This document shows, piece by piece, positions 17,851 to 26,052 of a stretch of DNA of 64,000 nucleotides. The stretch is taken from positions 610,884 through 674,883 of the forward strand of contig NZ_FXWJ01000003.1 in the NCBI RefSeq assembly GCF_900177795.1, read 5' to 3'. Both the position numbers and the translations under genes were made by a program. Below the pieces are notes generated by a model that saw only the letters and a program-made list of their open reading frames with translations, had not been told where the DNA came from and searched no databases. The stretch comes from Plantibacter elymi (nom. nud.) (GTDB lineage Bacteria; Actinomycetota; Actinomycetes; Actinomycetales; Microbacteriaceae). Position 1 is the first letter of the stretch. Each line of letters begins with the position of its first letter.

Positions 17851-17879
17851 TTGCGAAATCAACGAACGCTCTCTAGGGT
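17851..17879 (+). promoter_or_regulatory. Putative sigma-70 promoter of the RiPP operon
   Basis: TTGCGA (17851-17856) and TAGGGT (17874-17879) are separated by 17 bp, which places the transcript start close to 17886. That point lies at the left edge of operator B, so a bound repressor would block initiation. Assigned by inspection only. Confidence 0.5.
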
Positions 17880-17886
17880 CGAGTTA

Positions 17887-17905
17887 ATTGAGAATGGTTC
17901 TCAAT
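17887..17905. promoter_or_regulatory. Metal-type operator B (RiPP operon promoter)
   Basis: ATTGAGAATGGTTCTCAAT is a 19-bp palindrome with eight-base arms (ATTGAGAA/TTCTCAAT) around a TGG centre. It is immediately downstream of the putative -10 and 18 bp before the precursor ATG. Operators A and C are degenerate copies. A Fur/Zur-family repressor is the likeliest binder by resemblance. Confidence 0.75.
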
Positions 17906-17922
17906 ACAGAAAGGACGATGTC

Positions 17923-18114
17923 ATGCAGAACATCACCCTCGAACCGATCGCCGCCTCCGGAGTGCTCAGTGCACCTCAGGGTCCGGGTACGAACGCGCTG
18001 GTGCACAACCCGTTCGCGTTCGAGACGATCGCTCCCGCCGGTGTGCTCAGCGCGCCACAGGGTCCGGGCACGAACGCTCTCGTGCACAACCCCTTCGCGT
18101 TCGACGCGGAGTGA
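17923..18114 (+). CDS. Candidate RiPP precursor peptide with two tandem repeats
   Basis: 63 residues. After MQNIT come two 27-residue units (residues 6-32 and 33-59) and a final FDAE. Each unit has the form xExIAxxG, then VLSAPQGPGTNALVHNPFA. Twenty-one consecutive residues (from GVLSAP to HNPFAF) are identical, while 8 of the 21 codons differ, all synonymously. There is no Cys; each unit offers one Ser and one Thr in the conserved part for azoline formation, plus His and Asn as possible ligands. GAAAGGA at 17909-17915 is the Shine-Dalgarno. It is the first gene of an operon with two YcaO enzymes. I do not recognise a described precursor family. Confidence 0.82.
   Translation: MQNITLEPIAASGVLSAPQGPGTNALVHNPFAFETIAPAGVLSAPQGPGTNALVHNPFAFDAE
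17938..18099 (+). repeat. Tandem 81-bp repeat encoding the two precursor units
   Basis: Unit 1 is 17938-18018 and unit 2 is 18019-18099. The shared 21 codons differ at eight third positions and at no first or second position. Amino-acid changes are confined to the start of the unit (LEPIAAS versus FETIAPA), which suggests selection on the peptide rather than a recent duplication. Confidence 0.88.
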
Positions 18115-18120
18115 GAACCC

Positions 18121-18152
18121 GGTGGTCGTCGTGCTTCGGCGCGGCGACCACC
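18121..18152 (+). terminator. Hairpin after the precursor gene (attenuator-like)
   Basis: GGTGGTCGTCG at 18121-18131 pairs with CGGCGACCACC at 18142-18152 (11 pairs, one G-T wobble) around a 10-base loop. There is no U-run, so full termination is unlikely. Placement 6 bp after the precursor stop fits partial termination or 3'-end stabilisation that keeps precursor mRNA in excess over the enzymes. Confidence 0.6.
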
Positions 18153-18203
18153 GCTCTGCACTCGAACGAACCACTTCACCCCGTCGTCGGAAGGCCCCAT
18201 GTC

Positions 18204-18971
18204 ATGACCCGCCTCGCCCCCGGATACCACCTCTACGCCACAGCGCCCGACTCGTGGCGACTGGCCGAACCTGGCGGACGGTATCAACGGATCGACGGAC
18301 CGGATGACCGCTTGTCGGTGATTGCGAACGCAATCTCGTCCGGCACCGACCTGGCCTCGCTCGGACCGGACGCGGAGGCGCTCGAGCAACAGCTTCGCCA
18401 TCGAGGCGCACTGATCGACGATCCCGCACGGACCGAGGCACAGGTGACACCGAAGCAGGTCCGGATCCTGGGACGGGGTGCTGTGACCGACGCATTGCAA
18501 CTGGCACTGGACGCGCAGTCGGGGTTGGTCCAAGTGCTCATCGGCGATGCCGAGCCGGACGCCGTCGTGTCCGTCGAACCGTGGTTCCGAGACCGGCACT
18601 GGACGGGACTCGCCGCAAGCGGAATCCCCCTGCACCGCTGCCACGACGATGGCCTCGCACTCTTCGTCGGTCCGTTCAGTGCGGGTCCCCACGCCGCCTC
18701 CTATCTCGACTATCGCGGGCGCCGACGGGCCGCGGACCCGCTCCTCGACGAACTCGAGGGGCTCTGGACCCATCTCGACGGCCTCCCGACCGTGCCGCTC
18801 CGTGCAACACCCGGAAGAGCCGGGATCGCCGCTGCGATCATCGCCGCGGACCTCTTCGCGTGGGCGTCCGGAACCGAAGTGCCGAACGCGACGACGGAGG
18901 TCGAGATCCGCGCGGATGGCTTGCTGCGCTACCACCCCGTGCTCCCGCTTCCCGCAGTGGCCTCGCTGTGA
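18204..18971 (+). CDS. RiPP-recognition / ocin-ThiF-like partner protein of the YcaO enzymes
   Basis: 255 residues from the ATG at 18204 (GGAAGG Shine-Dalgarno). Residues 1-75 fit a PqqD-like RiPP recognition element (W-L-x-P-G-G...RIDGPDD, helices, RGALIDD). Residues 85-200 resemble the ThiF-like fold of azoline-RiPP partner proteins: VRILGRGAVTDALQLAL, then a GPFSAGPHAASYLDYRGRRRAADPLLDEL block. In relatives that block is a GP...P-x-CLxCxxxHR zinc-binding stretch; here the cysteines are absent. The role inferred is to bind the precursor and present it to the YcaO proteins. Its stop overlaps the next start (GTGA). Confidence 0.7.
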   Translation: MTRLAPGYHLYATAPDSWRLAEPGGRYQRIDGPDDRLSVIANAISSGTDLASLGPDAEALEQQLRHRGALIDDPARTEAQVTPKQVRILGRGAVTDALQLALDAQSGLVQVLIGDAEPDAVVSVEPWFRDRHWTGLAASGIPLHRCHDDGLALFVGPFSAGPHAASYLDYRGRRRAADPLLDELEGLWTHLDGLPTVPLRATPGRAGIAAAIIAADLFAWASGTEVPNATTEVEIRADGLLRYHPVLPLPAVASL

Positions 18972-20464
18972 TCCTCGCGAACCAGCGGCTGATCGCCGCC
19001 GATGGTACGGCCCTCGCCTACGATGTCCATCGACCGCCGACCGCAGACCGGGTACCGACCGTGGTGCTGCGGACCCCGTACGGTCGCTCGAAGCATCTCG
19101 AAGAGGGCCGAGGGTGGGCCGCGCGCGGCTACGCGTTCGTCGTCGGAGACGTCCGCGGTCGCTACGACTCCGATGGCACTTGGGACCCGTATCGGAACGA
19201 GCGGGCCGACGGCGCCGACCTTGTGGACTGGATCACGGCGCAGGCTTGGAGCGACGGACGGATCATCGTGATCGGTGGCTCCTACGCGGGCTACACCGCT
19301 TGGGCGATGGCCGTCGAACGTCCTGACGAGACCGCTGCGATCGTCAGCCTCGGTCCATCGATGTCGCTCGCACGCACCAAGTTCTCGCCGTCAGGCATCC
19401 TTCGCCTCGGCGAGCACGCCGCCTGGTGGGCCGAGCGTGCAGACGCCCGGACGAGCAGGGAAGGTCTATCCGCGATCGTCTTCCGGGAGGATCCGACCCT
19501 GCTCGACCACCTCCCTGTCGTCGAAATCGCCGATCGACTCGGCGTCGCTCTGCCCGGCTGGAATGCCGTGATCGTGGCGGGACCGGAAGCGCTGACGGGT
19601 GAGGAGATCACCGCATCCGACCTCGCGGCCGTCCGTGCGCCGAGTCTGCACGTCGGCGGCTGGCACGACCTGCTGGTCGACGGGACCCTCGGACACTGGG
19701 AGCTCGTCGGAGACGCCGTCACGCCGAAGCGACTCCTGGTCGGCCCATGGTTGCACGACCTGGTGTTCTCCGTCGGAACCCGGGTGGGCGAACTCGACCA
19801 CGGCGAGGCATCACGGATCGCCTGGTCGACCGAGCTGCTGACCTGGATCGACGACGCCCTGACCGGACGCCTCCCGCTCCGGCGGGCCGACACCTTCGTC
19901 ATGGGGGCGGACACCTGGGACACCGCAGACCGCTGGCCTCCGGCAAGCACCTCGGACGTGCACGAACTCCGAGCTGCGGTCCTGGAGAGCGATCCGCGAT
20001 CCCCCTTCCCAAGCCGGGCGGAAGCGGTGGATCGCAGCCCGTTGTTCGCGCGCGCCGACGCCGTCCGGTGGCCGATCCCCACTGCAGCGACCAGGTTCGT
20101 GGGGTGGGGCTCCGTGGATCTCGAGGGCCGATGCGATGCGGACGTAGGTGATTGGATCCTCCGGCTCCTCCTCGTGTCGGAGAGCGGTCCTGCTGTCGAA
20201 CTCGCCGTGACCGAAGCCAGCACCGACACGACCGAGGTGCGCCTGCATCTCCCTCTCGGTCCCCTGTCGATCCAGCTGCAACATGGACACTCGCTCGTCC
20301 TTGAACTGACGGCTGCGGACCTTCCGCGACTCGCCAGGAACACCGGCACCGCGGATCGCTACCGGACCGGGACCGACAGCCTCCCGCGTCTCATCGTCCA
20401 GACCGTCGACCGAGGCCGCCTGATCCTGCCCGCGGTCGGCCACGCTGACGGGACCGTCGCATGA
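18968..20464 (+). CDS. S15/CocE/NonD-family hydrolase, candidate RiPP maturation protease
   Basis: 498 residues, GTG start overlapping the upstream stop. It has the Xaa-Pro dipeptidyl-peptidase S15/CocE catalytic fold: RTPYGRSKH, the D-V-R-G-R-Y-x-S-D-G oxyanion region, nucleophile GGSYAG (Ser105), Asp in GGWHDLLVDG (about 237) and His in GPWLHD (about 263). The C-terminal jelly-roll domain (about residues 340-498) is present. There is no signal peptide. Its location between the partner protein and the YcaO genes suggests it trims the leader or separates the repeats; the precursor is rich in X-Pro steps (EP, AP, GP, NP). An esterase or amidase role is the alternative. Confidence 0.8.
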   Translation: MILANQRLIAADGTALAYDVHRPPTADRVPTVVLRTPYGRSKHLEEGRGWAARGYAFVVGDVRGRYDSDGTWDPYRNERADGADLVDWITAQAWSDGRIIVIGGSYAGYTAWAMAVERPDETAAIVSLGPSMSLARTKFSPSGILRLGEHAAWWAERADARTSREGLSAIVFREDPTLLDHLPVVEIADRLGVALPGWNAVIVAGPEALTGEEITASDLAAVRAPSLHVGGWHDLLVDGTLGHWELVGDAVTPKRLLVGPWLHDLVFSVGTRVGELDHGEASRIAWSTELLTWIDDALTGRLPLRRADTFVMGADTWDTADRWPPASTSDVHELRAAVLESDPRSPFPSRAEAVDRSPLFARADAVRWPIPTAATRFVGWGSVDLEGRCDADVGDWILRLLLVSESGPAVELAVTEASTDTTEVRLHLPLGPLSIQLQHGHSLVLELTAADLPRLARNTGTADRYRTGTDSLPRLIVQTVDRGRLILPAVGHADGTVA

Positions 20465-21807
20465 TCGACGTCGACCGCCTCATCGACCCGCGCACCGGGA
20501 TCCTCACCTCGACGCAAGCGCAGCCCCCATCGGTGGACGATCCTTCGTTCTGGCGCTCGCACGGAGCGACGGTCGCGCACACCGAGCGCTTCGCAGCGTG
20601 GCGGGCCGACGGGTTCGGGTTCGGAGCCTCCCTCGGCGATCTTGACGCCGCCCGCGGTGCCGCGATCGGTGAAGCCGTGGAACGGTACTGCGGCAACGCC
20701 GTACCCGCGGACCTCACCTACTGCAGCTGGGACGATCACGCGCGCCGTGGCGAGGATGCACTGGACCCGCAGACGCTCGCCCTGTACACACCCGAGCAGT
20801 ACCAGCTCCCCGGATTTCCGTTCACGCCGTTCACCAGAGACCTCCCGGTCCGGTGGGCCCGTGGTCGCGACGTGCGCACCGGTGGCGAGGTGTGGGTACC
20901 GGCGTCGCTCGTCTACCTGGAGACGCGGGCGTCGAACCGGCCCGGGGAGCGCTCGACGCACTCGTTGATGTACTCCGGGATCGCGGCCGGGCAGGACCGC
21001 GCGAGCGCGGAGACCGGCGCCATCGACGAGCTGATCGAACGCGACGCGACGACCGTCTGGTGGGCCTCCGGCGCCTCGACGCACGAACTCGACGACGGTG
21101 GCGTCGTCCGCGGCATGCTCGGGAAGACATGCCTCGACGTGCGGCTACTTCACATACCCACCGACCTCCCCGGCCGGGTCGTCGCTGCCGTCATCGAGGA
21201 CGGCGATCCTGAGCAGGATGGACTGTTTGCGTTCGGCAGCGCCTGTCGGAGCGACCCGAGGTCGGCCGCGCGGAAAGCCGTCATGGAGGCCCTCGGCCTC
21301 CACCGCATCACCCGGCAGCTCCTCGATCCCGAGTCGGAGGTCTGGCGTGCGATGCGCGCCGACGCGATCGAAGCCCACGTCTTTCTGCCCTACCGTGCCG
21401 ATCGAAGCTACCGGGACGCCGTACCGGAGGACTTCAGCACCCTTTCGGACCTCCCCTCCATCGCCCAGTTGTACCTGGACCCTCGAATGGCCTCGGCGGC
21501 CCTCCCCCGTCTCCGGCCCGACCGGCGCCACGATCTCGGCTCGCTCACCCCGATCACAGGAGATCGCGTGGCAATGCTCACCGACCGCGGCGTACGTATG
21601 ATCTCGGTCGACGTCACGACGGAAGACATCCGCAGCTGCGGGCTCGTCGTCGTGCGAGTCGTCGCAGCGGGGCTCGTCGGCAACGGACCCCCGGCGTTCC
21701 CGCTTCGCGGCTCCGATCGCTACCTACGCCTGCCCCGCGCCCTCGGTTGGGACCGTCAACCCGCCTCGACAACAGAACTGACGCATCTCCCCCTCCCCCT
21801 CGCCTGA
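20461..21807 (+). CDS. YcaO-domain protein 1
   Basis: 448 residues. YcaO nucleotide-binding signatures are GEAVERY (Glu71, Glu74, Arg75) and DELIERDA (around Glu190/Glu193), with the SAARKAVMEAL helix. YcaO enzymes use ATP to activate backbone amides for azoline, thioamide or amidine formation. The C-terminus ends PLPLA, a degenerate version of the PxPxP tail of cyclodehydratases. The start overlaps the S15 stop (ATGA), and the stop is fused to the next start (TGATG). It has no fused partner domain, so it would rely on the 18204-18971 protein. It may be catalytic or a partner of YcaO 2. Confidence 0.9.
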   Translation: MIDVDRLIDPRTGILTSTQAQPPSVDDPSFWRSHGATVAHTERFAAWRADGFGFGASLGDLDAARGAAIGEAVERYCGNAVPADLTYCSWDDHARRGEDALDPQTLALYTPEQYQLPGFPFTPFTRDLPVRWARGRDVRTGGEVWVPASLVYLETRASNRPGERSTHSLMYSGIAAGQDRASAETGAIDELIERDATTVWWASGASTHELDDGGVVRGMLGKTCLDVRLLHIPTDLPGRVVAAVIEDGDPEQDGLFAFGSACRSDPRSAARKAVMEALGLHRITRQLLDPESEVWRAMRADAIEAHVFLPYRADRSYRDAVPEDFSTLSDLPSIAQLYLDPRMASAALPRLRPDRRHDLGSLTPITGDRVAMLTDRGVRMISVDVTTEDIRSCGLVVVRVVAAGLVGNGPPAFPLRGSDRYLRLPRALGWDRQPASTTELTHLPLPLA

Positions 21808-23087
21808 TGGGATCACCGATGTCCTTCGACCTGCCTCCCGCCCTCGCACCTCTCGTCAACGCGCGCACCGGAGTGATCCGCGCCGTGGAACCACGAAGTG
21901 TCCCCGCTCACTTCCCAGAACCGTTCGGGCTCCTGCACGCCGTCCTCTCCGACACCGCCGCGTTCGCCCAATGGCGCTCAGATTCGAGCGGTGCCGGGTA
22001 CGCGTTCGGCGACGGTGCGGCGATGTTCGGGGCCGCGATCGGGGAGGCGGTCGAACGGTACTGTGGCAACCTCGTCACCGGACCACTCGTGCGCTCCAGC
22101 GCCCGCGACCTGGACGGGGTCGATCACGTCGACCCCGAGGACTTGGCACTCCCGGCCAGGTCCCACTTCACGTCGGACACGGTGACCGACTGGACGATCG
22201 GCCACGACGCGAACGGCAGCGAGGTGCTCGTCCCTGCGGCGTCGGTATGGGTCTCCTACAGCCTCCAGGCGAGACCGCTGCTCCACCCGGTCATGCAGGC
22301 CGGCCTCGCCACCGAGCGCTCGCTCGACGCTGCGCGCTTCGGCGGTCTCCGTGAGATCGTCGAACGCGATGCGATGACCCGCGCCTGGGTCGGCGGGAGC
22401 GGCATGCTGGAACTGCGGGTGCCCAGATGGCTCGACACCTTCGCTGCAGGACCGCGTGGGCTCCTCCAGCCGCGCTGGCTGCTCTTCCCGACGGACACCG
22501 GGGTGCCCGTCATCGGCGCCCTCCTGCACGACCGCAGCACCGAGTACCTGACGCTCGGCGTCGGCACGGGTTCGGACCCCGAGGCGAGTGCGCTGAAGGC
22601 GCTCGGCGAGGCCCTGCAGCTGCAACTCTTCGTCGCGGACCTCGACGAAGCCGCGGGACCGTACGCCGAGGTCGCAACGGACCCGCGAAGCCCGCTGGCA
22701 CCACACCGCCCCGACCGTCGCTACTCCCATTCGTACGCCGAGGACCTCTCGGACGTCCTCGATTACGGCTGTCACCTCCAGCTGCACCTCGACCCGACGA
22801 TCCAAGGGCGCTTCACGGACGAGCTCGACCGCAGCCTCATCGGAACAATCCGCCTGGGCGATGTCCGCCCTGGTCCGGACCTCGAACACCTCCTCGCCCA
22901 CTTCTCCGGACAGGGCGAGCGGGTCATCACCGTCGATCTCACGACCGACGATGTCCGACCGCACGGGCTCCACGTCGTCAGGATGCTCGTGCCCGGGCGT
23001 ATCTCGAACGCACCCCACGCATGGCCGTTCCTCGGCGGACGGCGTCCGATCCATGCGGTCCGCCGCCCGACCCCGCTTCCGCACTGA
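21807..23087 (+). CDS. YcaO-domain protein 2
   Basis: 426 residues from the ATG inside the TGATG junction at 21805-21809. It has GEAVERY (Glu80, Glu83, Arg84), REIVERDAM, and SALKALGEALQLQ as the YcaO ATP/Mg motifs. It ends PTPLPH, i.e. a proper PxPxP tail at residues 421-425, the mark of azoline-forming YcaO cyclodehydratases. It is a diverged paralogue of YcaO 1 with the same length and layout; two separate YcaOs suggest either two different backbone modifications or a heteromeric enzyme. A TGATG junction couples it to the exporter. Confidence 0.9.
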   Translation: MGSPMSFDLPPALAPLVNARTGVIRAVEPRSVPAHFPEPFGLLHAVLSDTAAFAQWRSDSSGAGYAFGDGAAMFGAAIGEAVERYCGNLVTGPLVRSSARDLDGVDHVDPEDLALPARSHFTSDTVTDWTIGHDANGSEVLVPAASVWVSYSLQARPLLHPVMQAGLATERSLDAARFGGLREIVERDAMTRAWVGGSGMLELRVPRWLDTFAAGPRGLLQPRWLLFPTDTGVPVIGALLHDRSTEYLTLGVGTGSDPEASALKALGEALQLQLFVADLDEAAGPYAEVATDPRSPLAPHRPDRRYSHSYAEDLSDVLDYGCHLQLHLDPTIQGRFTDELDRSLIGTIRLGDVRPGPDLEHLLAHFSGQGERVITVDLTTDDVRPHGLHVVRMLVPGRISNAPHAWPFLGGRRPIHAVRRPTPLPH

Positions 23088-24292
23088 TGCTCCGCGTCTA
23101 CCTCTGGTCCCGCGGCATCTCCTGGACCGGTAATGCCCTCACGGCTGTCGCACTGCCCCTCATGCTCTTCCAGCTCACCGGCAGTGCCGCCCTCGCGGGA
23201 CTCCTGGCCGCCGTCGAAGCGGTTCCCTACCTCGTGCTCGGCCTTCCCGTCGGTGCGCTCGTCGACCGCTGGAGCCCCCGCTCCACGCTGACCGGGTCGA
23301 GCGTCATCAGCGCTCTAGCCACAGCAAGCGTCCCGATGGCGGCCATATTCGACGCCGTTACTCCGGCACACCTCGTCCTCGTCGGCCTGACGACCTCGAT
23401 CGCGTTCGTCTTCTTCGACGCCGCGAGTTTCGGCGCCATCCCGGCGATCGTGGGGCGAACCGGAATCGCCGCGGCGACCGCCCGCATGATGACTGTCAGC
23501 ACACTCATCGGGATCGCCGGACCGCCACTCGGAGGACTGATCGCGGCGACCACGGGCGGGCCGGCCGTCCTCCTGATCGACGCCGCGTCGTATCTCGTCG
23601 GCGCACTGCTCCTCTCCCGTATCGCCGTGCTCGACGGGCGTCCCGAGTCCGACGGCGCTGCGCGGGGACGGCTCAGGGACGGCATCCTGGAAGGACTCCG
23701 CTACATCCGTTCAGTTCCCATCATCCGCGACCTCACTCTCCTCGGCATCGGCAACAGCCTCGCGGGCGGCGCGGTGTCCGGCCTCCTCATCGTCGCCGCC
23801 GTCAGAACGCTCGGCTTGGACACGGACTCACCAGCCATCGGTGTCCTGTTCGGCGCCAGTGCGGTCGGCGCCCTCGCCTCGTCCTGGCTCATCGGTCGAC
23901 TCCAACGGCGCATCCGGACGGGCGTCATTACCGCGGCCGGGCTCGTCCTCTCGGCACTCGGCATCGCGGGATGGAGCGTCGCTGGATCCTTCGCCCTCGG
24001 GTGCGCCACGCTCGTCGCCTGGCAGATCGGCACCACGACGGTCTCCCTCAACGGCATCATCGTCCGCCAGACGCTCACGCCCGCCGGCCTTCAGGGTCGC
24101 GTCAACACCACCGCTCGGATGATCGCATGGGGTGGCCAGCCACTCGGCGCCGGCGCAGCAGGTCTCCTCGCCGACACGATCGATGTCAGCACAGCGTTGC
24201 TCATCGCCGCGGCCGTCGCGTTACTCACGGCGATCATCGCGATGACGCTGCCCACCTTCCGCAGTCCGCCATTGCCGACACTCTCGACGTGA
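23087..24292 (+). CDS. MFS transporter, candidate RiPP exporter
   Basis: 401 residues, 12 predicted helices, MFS_3/enterobactin-exporter-like: WSRGISWTGNALTAVALPLMLFQLTGSAALAGLLAA at the start, the loop 2-3 motif GALVDRWSPR, and a tail of small helices. EntS-like exporters of this group release siderophores. It is the last gene of the operon, coupled to YcaO 2 by a TGATG junction, so its natural job is secretion of the mature peptide. It ends 26 bp before the convergent ABC gene; I see no strong terminator. Confidence 0.88.
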   Translation: MLRVYLWSRGISWTGNALTAVALPLMLFQLTGSAALAGLLAAVEAVPYLVLGLPVGALVDRWSPRSTLTGSSVISALATASVPMAAIFDAVTPAHLVLVGLTTSIAFVFFDAASFGAIPAIVGRTGIAAATARMMTVSTLIGIAGPPLGGLIAATTGGPAVLLIDAASYLVGALLLSRIAVLDGRPESDGAARGRLRDGILEGLRYIRSVPIIRDLTLLGIGNSLAGGAVSGLLIVAAVRTLGLDTDSPAIGVLFGASAVGALASSWLIGRLQRRIRTGVITAAGLVLSALGIAGWSVAGSFALGCATLVAWQIGTTTVSLNGIIVRQTLTPAGLQGRVNTTARMIAWGGQPLGAGAAGLLADTIDVSTALLIAAAVALLTAIIAMTLPTFRSPPLPTLST

Positions 24293-24318
24293 CGCGCGAG
24301 GGTACAGGGGCACCGAGG

Positions 24319-26052
24319 TCATCGCGGTGGCGCGAGTTGCCAGCTGGCAGCCTCGACGCGTTCCTTCCAATACCGCGCGTACGGCCCATCAGCGGCGAGG
24401 AGCTGTTCGTGGGTTCCGCTCTCGCGGATGCCGCCCTCACCGTCGAGCATGATGATCTGGTCGGCGGTCATGATCGTCTGAAGACGGTGAGCGACGATGA
24501 TCAGTGTCCGCTCGGACCGAATCGCATCGATGGCGGCACCGATCGCGATCTCGTTGCCGATATCGAGAGCCGCGGTGGCCTCGTCGAGCAGGACGATCGG
24601 AGCATCCTTGAGGAGCGCACGAGCGATGGAGACCCGTTGCCGCTCGCCTCCTGAGAGATTCGACCCTCCTTCGCCGACCGGCGCGTCCCAGCCCCCGGGG
24701 AGCCTCGCGGCGATCTCGTCGACCCGTGCGCGCGTCGCGGCGGCGATGACATCCTCACGGGCGAGGTCGGGGTTGCCGATCCAGATGTTGTTGAGAATGG
24801 TGTCGTCGAACAGGTAGACGTCCTGGAAGACCGGGGCGACTGCGGCCTCGACGATAGCCGTGCCCAGCTCCGGAATCGGAACCCCGCCAATCGACACCGC
24901 GCCATGCACGGGATCATAGAAACGCGCGATGAGTCTCGTGATCGTCGTCTTTCCCGAACCTGATGGTCCGACGATGGCCGTCATGCCGCCGGACGGGGCG
25001 GTGAACGAGAGGTTCCGCAAGACCGGGACGTCCCCATAGCCGAACGTGACGCCGTCGAAGGCGACGTCCCAGCCATCAGGGACACGAGGCGACTCAGGTT
25101 CGGACAGCGCAGAGACCGCGGCGAGGCGGTCGAACTGGTCGAGGGTCGTTCGGGCGACGGCAACTCCGCCGCCGAGGTCACCAGCGGACACGATCGGTTC
25201 GTTGAACCGCACCCCCAGCACGAGCACGGCGATCAGTGTGGGCACATCGACGGAACCACCGACAGCGAGATAGGCGCCGACGACCAGCAGCAGGGTCAGC
25301 GAGAGCTGCACGAGACCAGCGAAAGTGGCCATACCGGCACCTCCGGAGATGAGCAATCCGCGGTAGGCGCGGTGCTGGTTCTGCAGGGCTTCGTCCACGA
25401 GCCGATCGGCGATCGTGGCGTCACCCGCGCTTCTGAGCGCCGGCTGCGCACGCGCGAACTCGATCACGCGACCGGAGGCATCATCGACGGCGTCGGAGTG
25501 GATGGCGTCGCTTCGACCGATCGCCGTCTGCAGCCTTCGATAGCCGAAGATCAAGACGGGCACCATGACGGTCATCGCCAAGGCGAGGCGCCAGTCGAAG
25601 AAGTACATCCCGATCAGCACCGTGCCCGGAGTGATGAACCCGGTAAGGATCTGACGCAGAATCGCGTAAGGCGTGTTCGAAACGAACATGGCCCCCTGGG
25701 TCGCGAGCCCGGCGAGGAGCCCCGATCGGTCAGTGCTGAACCATGCGACGGGAAGTTCGACGAGACGGTCGCCCAATCGTGTCAGCAGGGAATCAAGCAA
25801 CTCGGTGCTGGCCTTCATGCCGATCTGGCTCGAGAACCAGGTCGTGATCACATAGCCGATGCAGACTCCGACGACGGCGATCAGCCACCGGGCCGAGGCC
25901 TCCATGTCGCCGACCAGGAGAGCTCTGAGTAGCGGGACGAGGAGCAGGAAGGCGATGCCTTGCAGCACCGCGGTCGCGACGATGAACATCAGTTCCGCGC
26001 GAAGGAGGCGTTGCGCCGTCGGCGACGAGTAGCGAAGCAGTTGTCGGATCAT
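24319..26052 (-). CDS. ABC half-transporter (TMD-NBD), IrtB/YbtQ-like
   Basis: 577 residues: six membrane helices (about residues 1-310), then an ATPase domain with Walker A GPSGSGKTT (near 362), LSGGERQRVSIARALLKDAP, and LLDEATAALD. The C-terminal ending YARYWKERVEAASWQL closely recalls the siderophore-importing half-transporters IrtB and YbtQ, which have an exporter fold but import ferric siderophores. The ATG at 26052 overlaps the stop of the partner gene (TGATG). It is convergent with the RiPP operon. The alternative is a heterodimeric peptide exporter. Confidence 0.88.
   Translation of the reverse strand: MIRQLLRYSSPTAQRLLRAELMFIVATAVLQGIAFLLLVPLLRALLVGDMEASARWLIAVVGVCIGYVITTWFSSQIGMKASTELLDSLLTRLGDRLVELPVAWFSTDRSGLLAGLATQGAMFVSNTPYAILRQILTGFITPGTVLIGMYFFDWRLALAMTVMVPVLIFGYRRLQTAIGRSDAIHSDAVDDASGRVIEFARAQPALRSAGDATIADRLVDEALQNQHRAYRGLLISGGAGMATFAGLVQLSLTLLLVVGAYLAVGGSVDVPTLIAVLVLGVRFNEPIVSAGDLGGGVAVARTTLDQFDRLAAVSALSEPESPRVPDGWDVAFDGVTFGYGDVPVLRNLSFTAPSGGMTAIVGPSGSGKTTITRLIARFYDPVHGAVSIGGVPIPELGTAIVEAAVAPVFQDVYLFDDTILNNIWIGNPDLAREDVIAAATRARVDEIAARLPGGWDAPVGEGGSNLSGGERQRVSIARALLKDAPIVLLDEATAALDIGNEIAIGAAIDAIRSERTLIIVAHRLQTIMTADQIIMLDGEGGIRESGTHEQLLAADGPYARYWKERVEAASWQLAPPR

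Noticed and set aside
17802..17905. DtxR/IdeR iron box at the RiPP promoter
   Set aside because: The DtxR-type consensus (TTAGGTTAGSCTAACCTAA) does not fit; the sites are TGAGAA-N3-TTCTCA, closer to Fur/Zur-family dyads.
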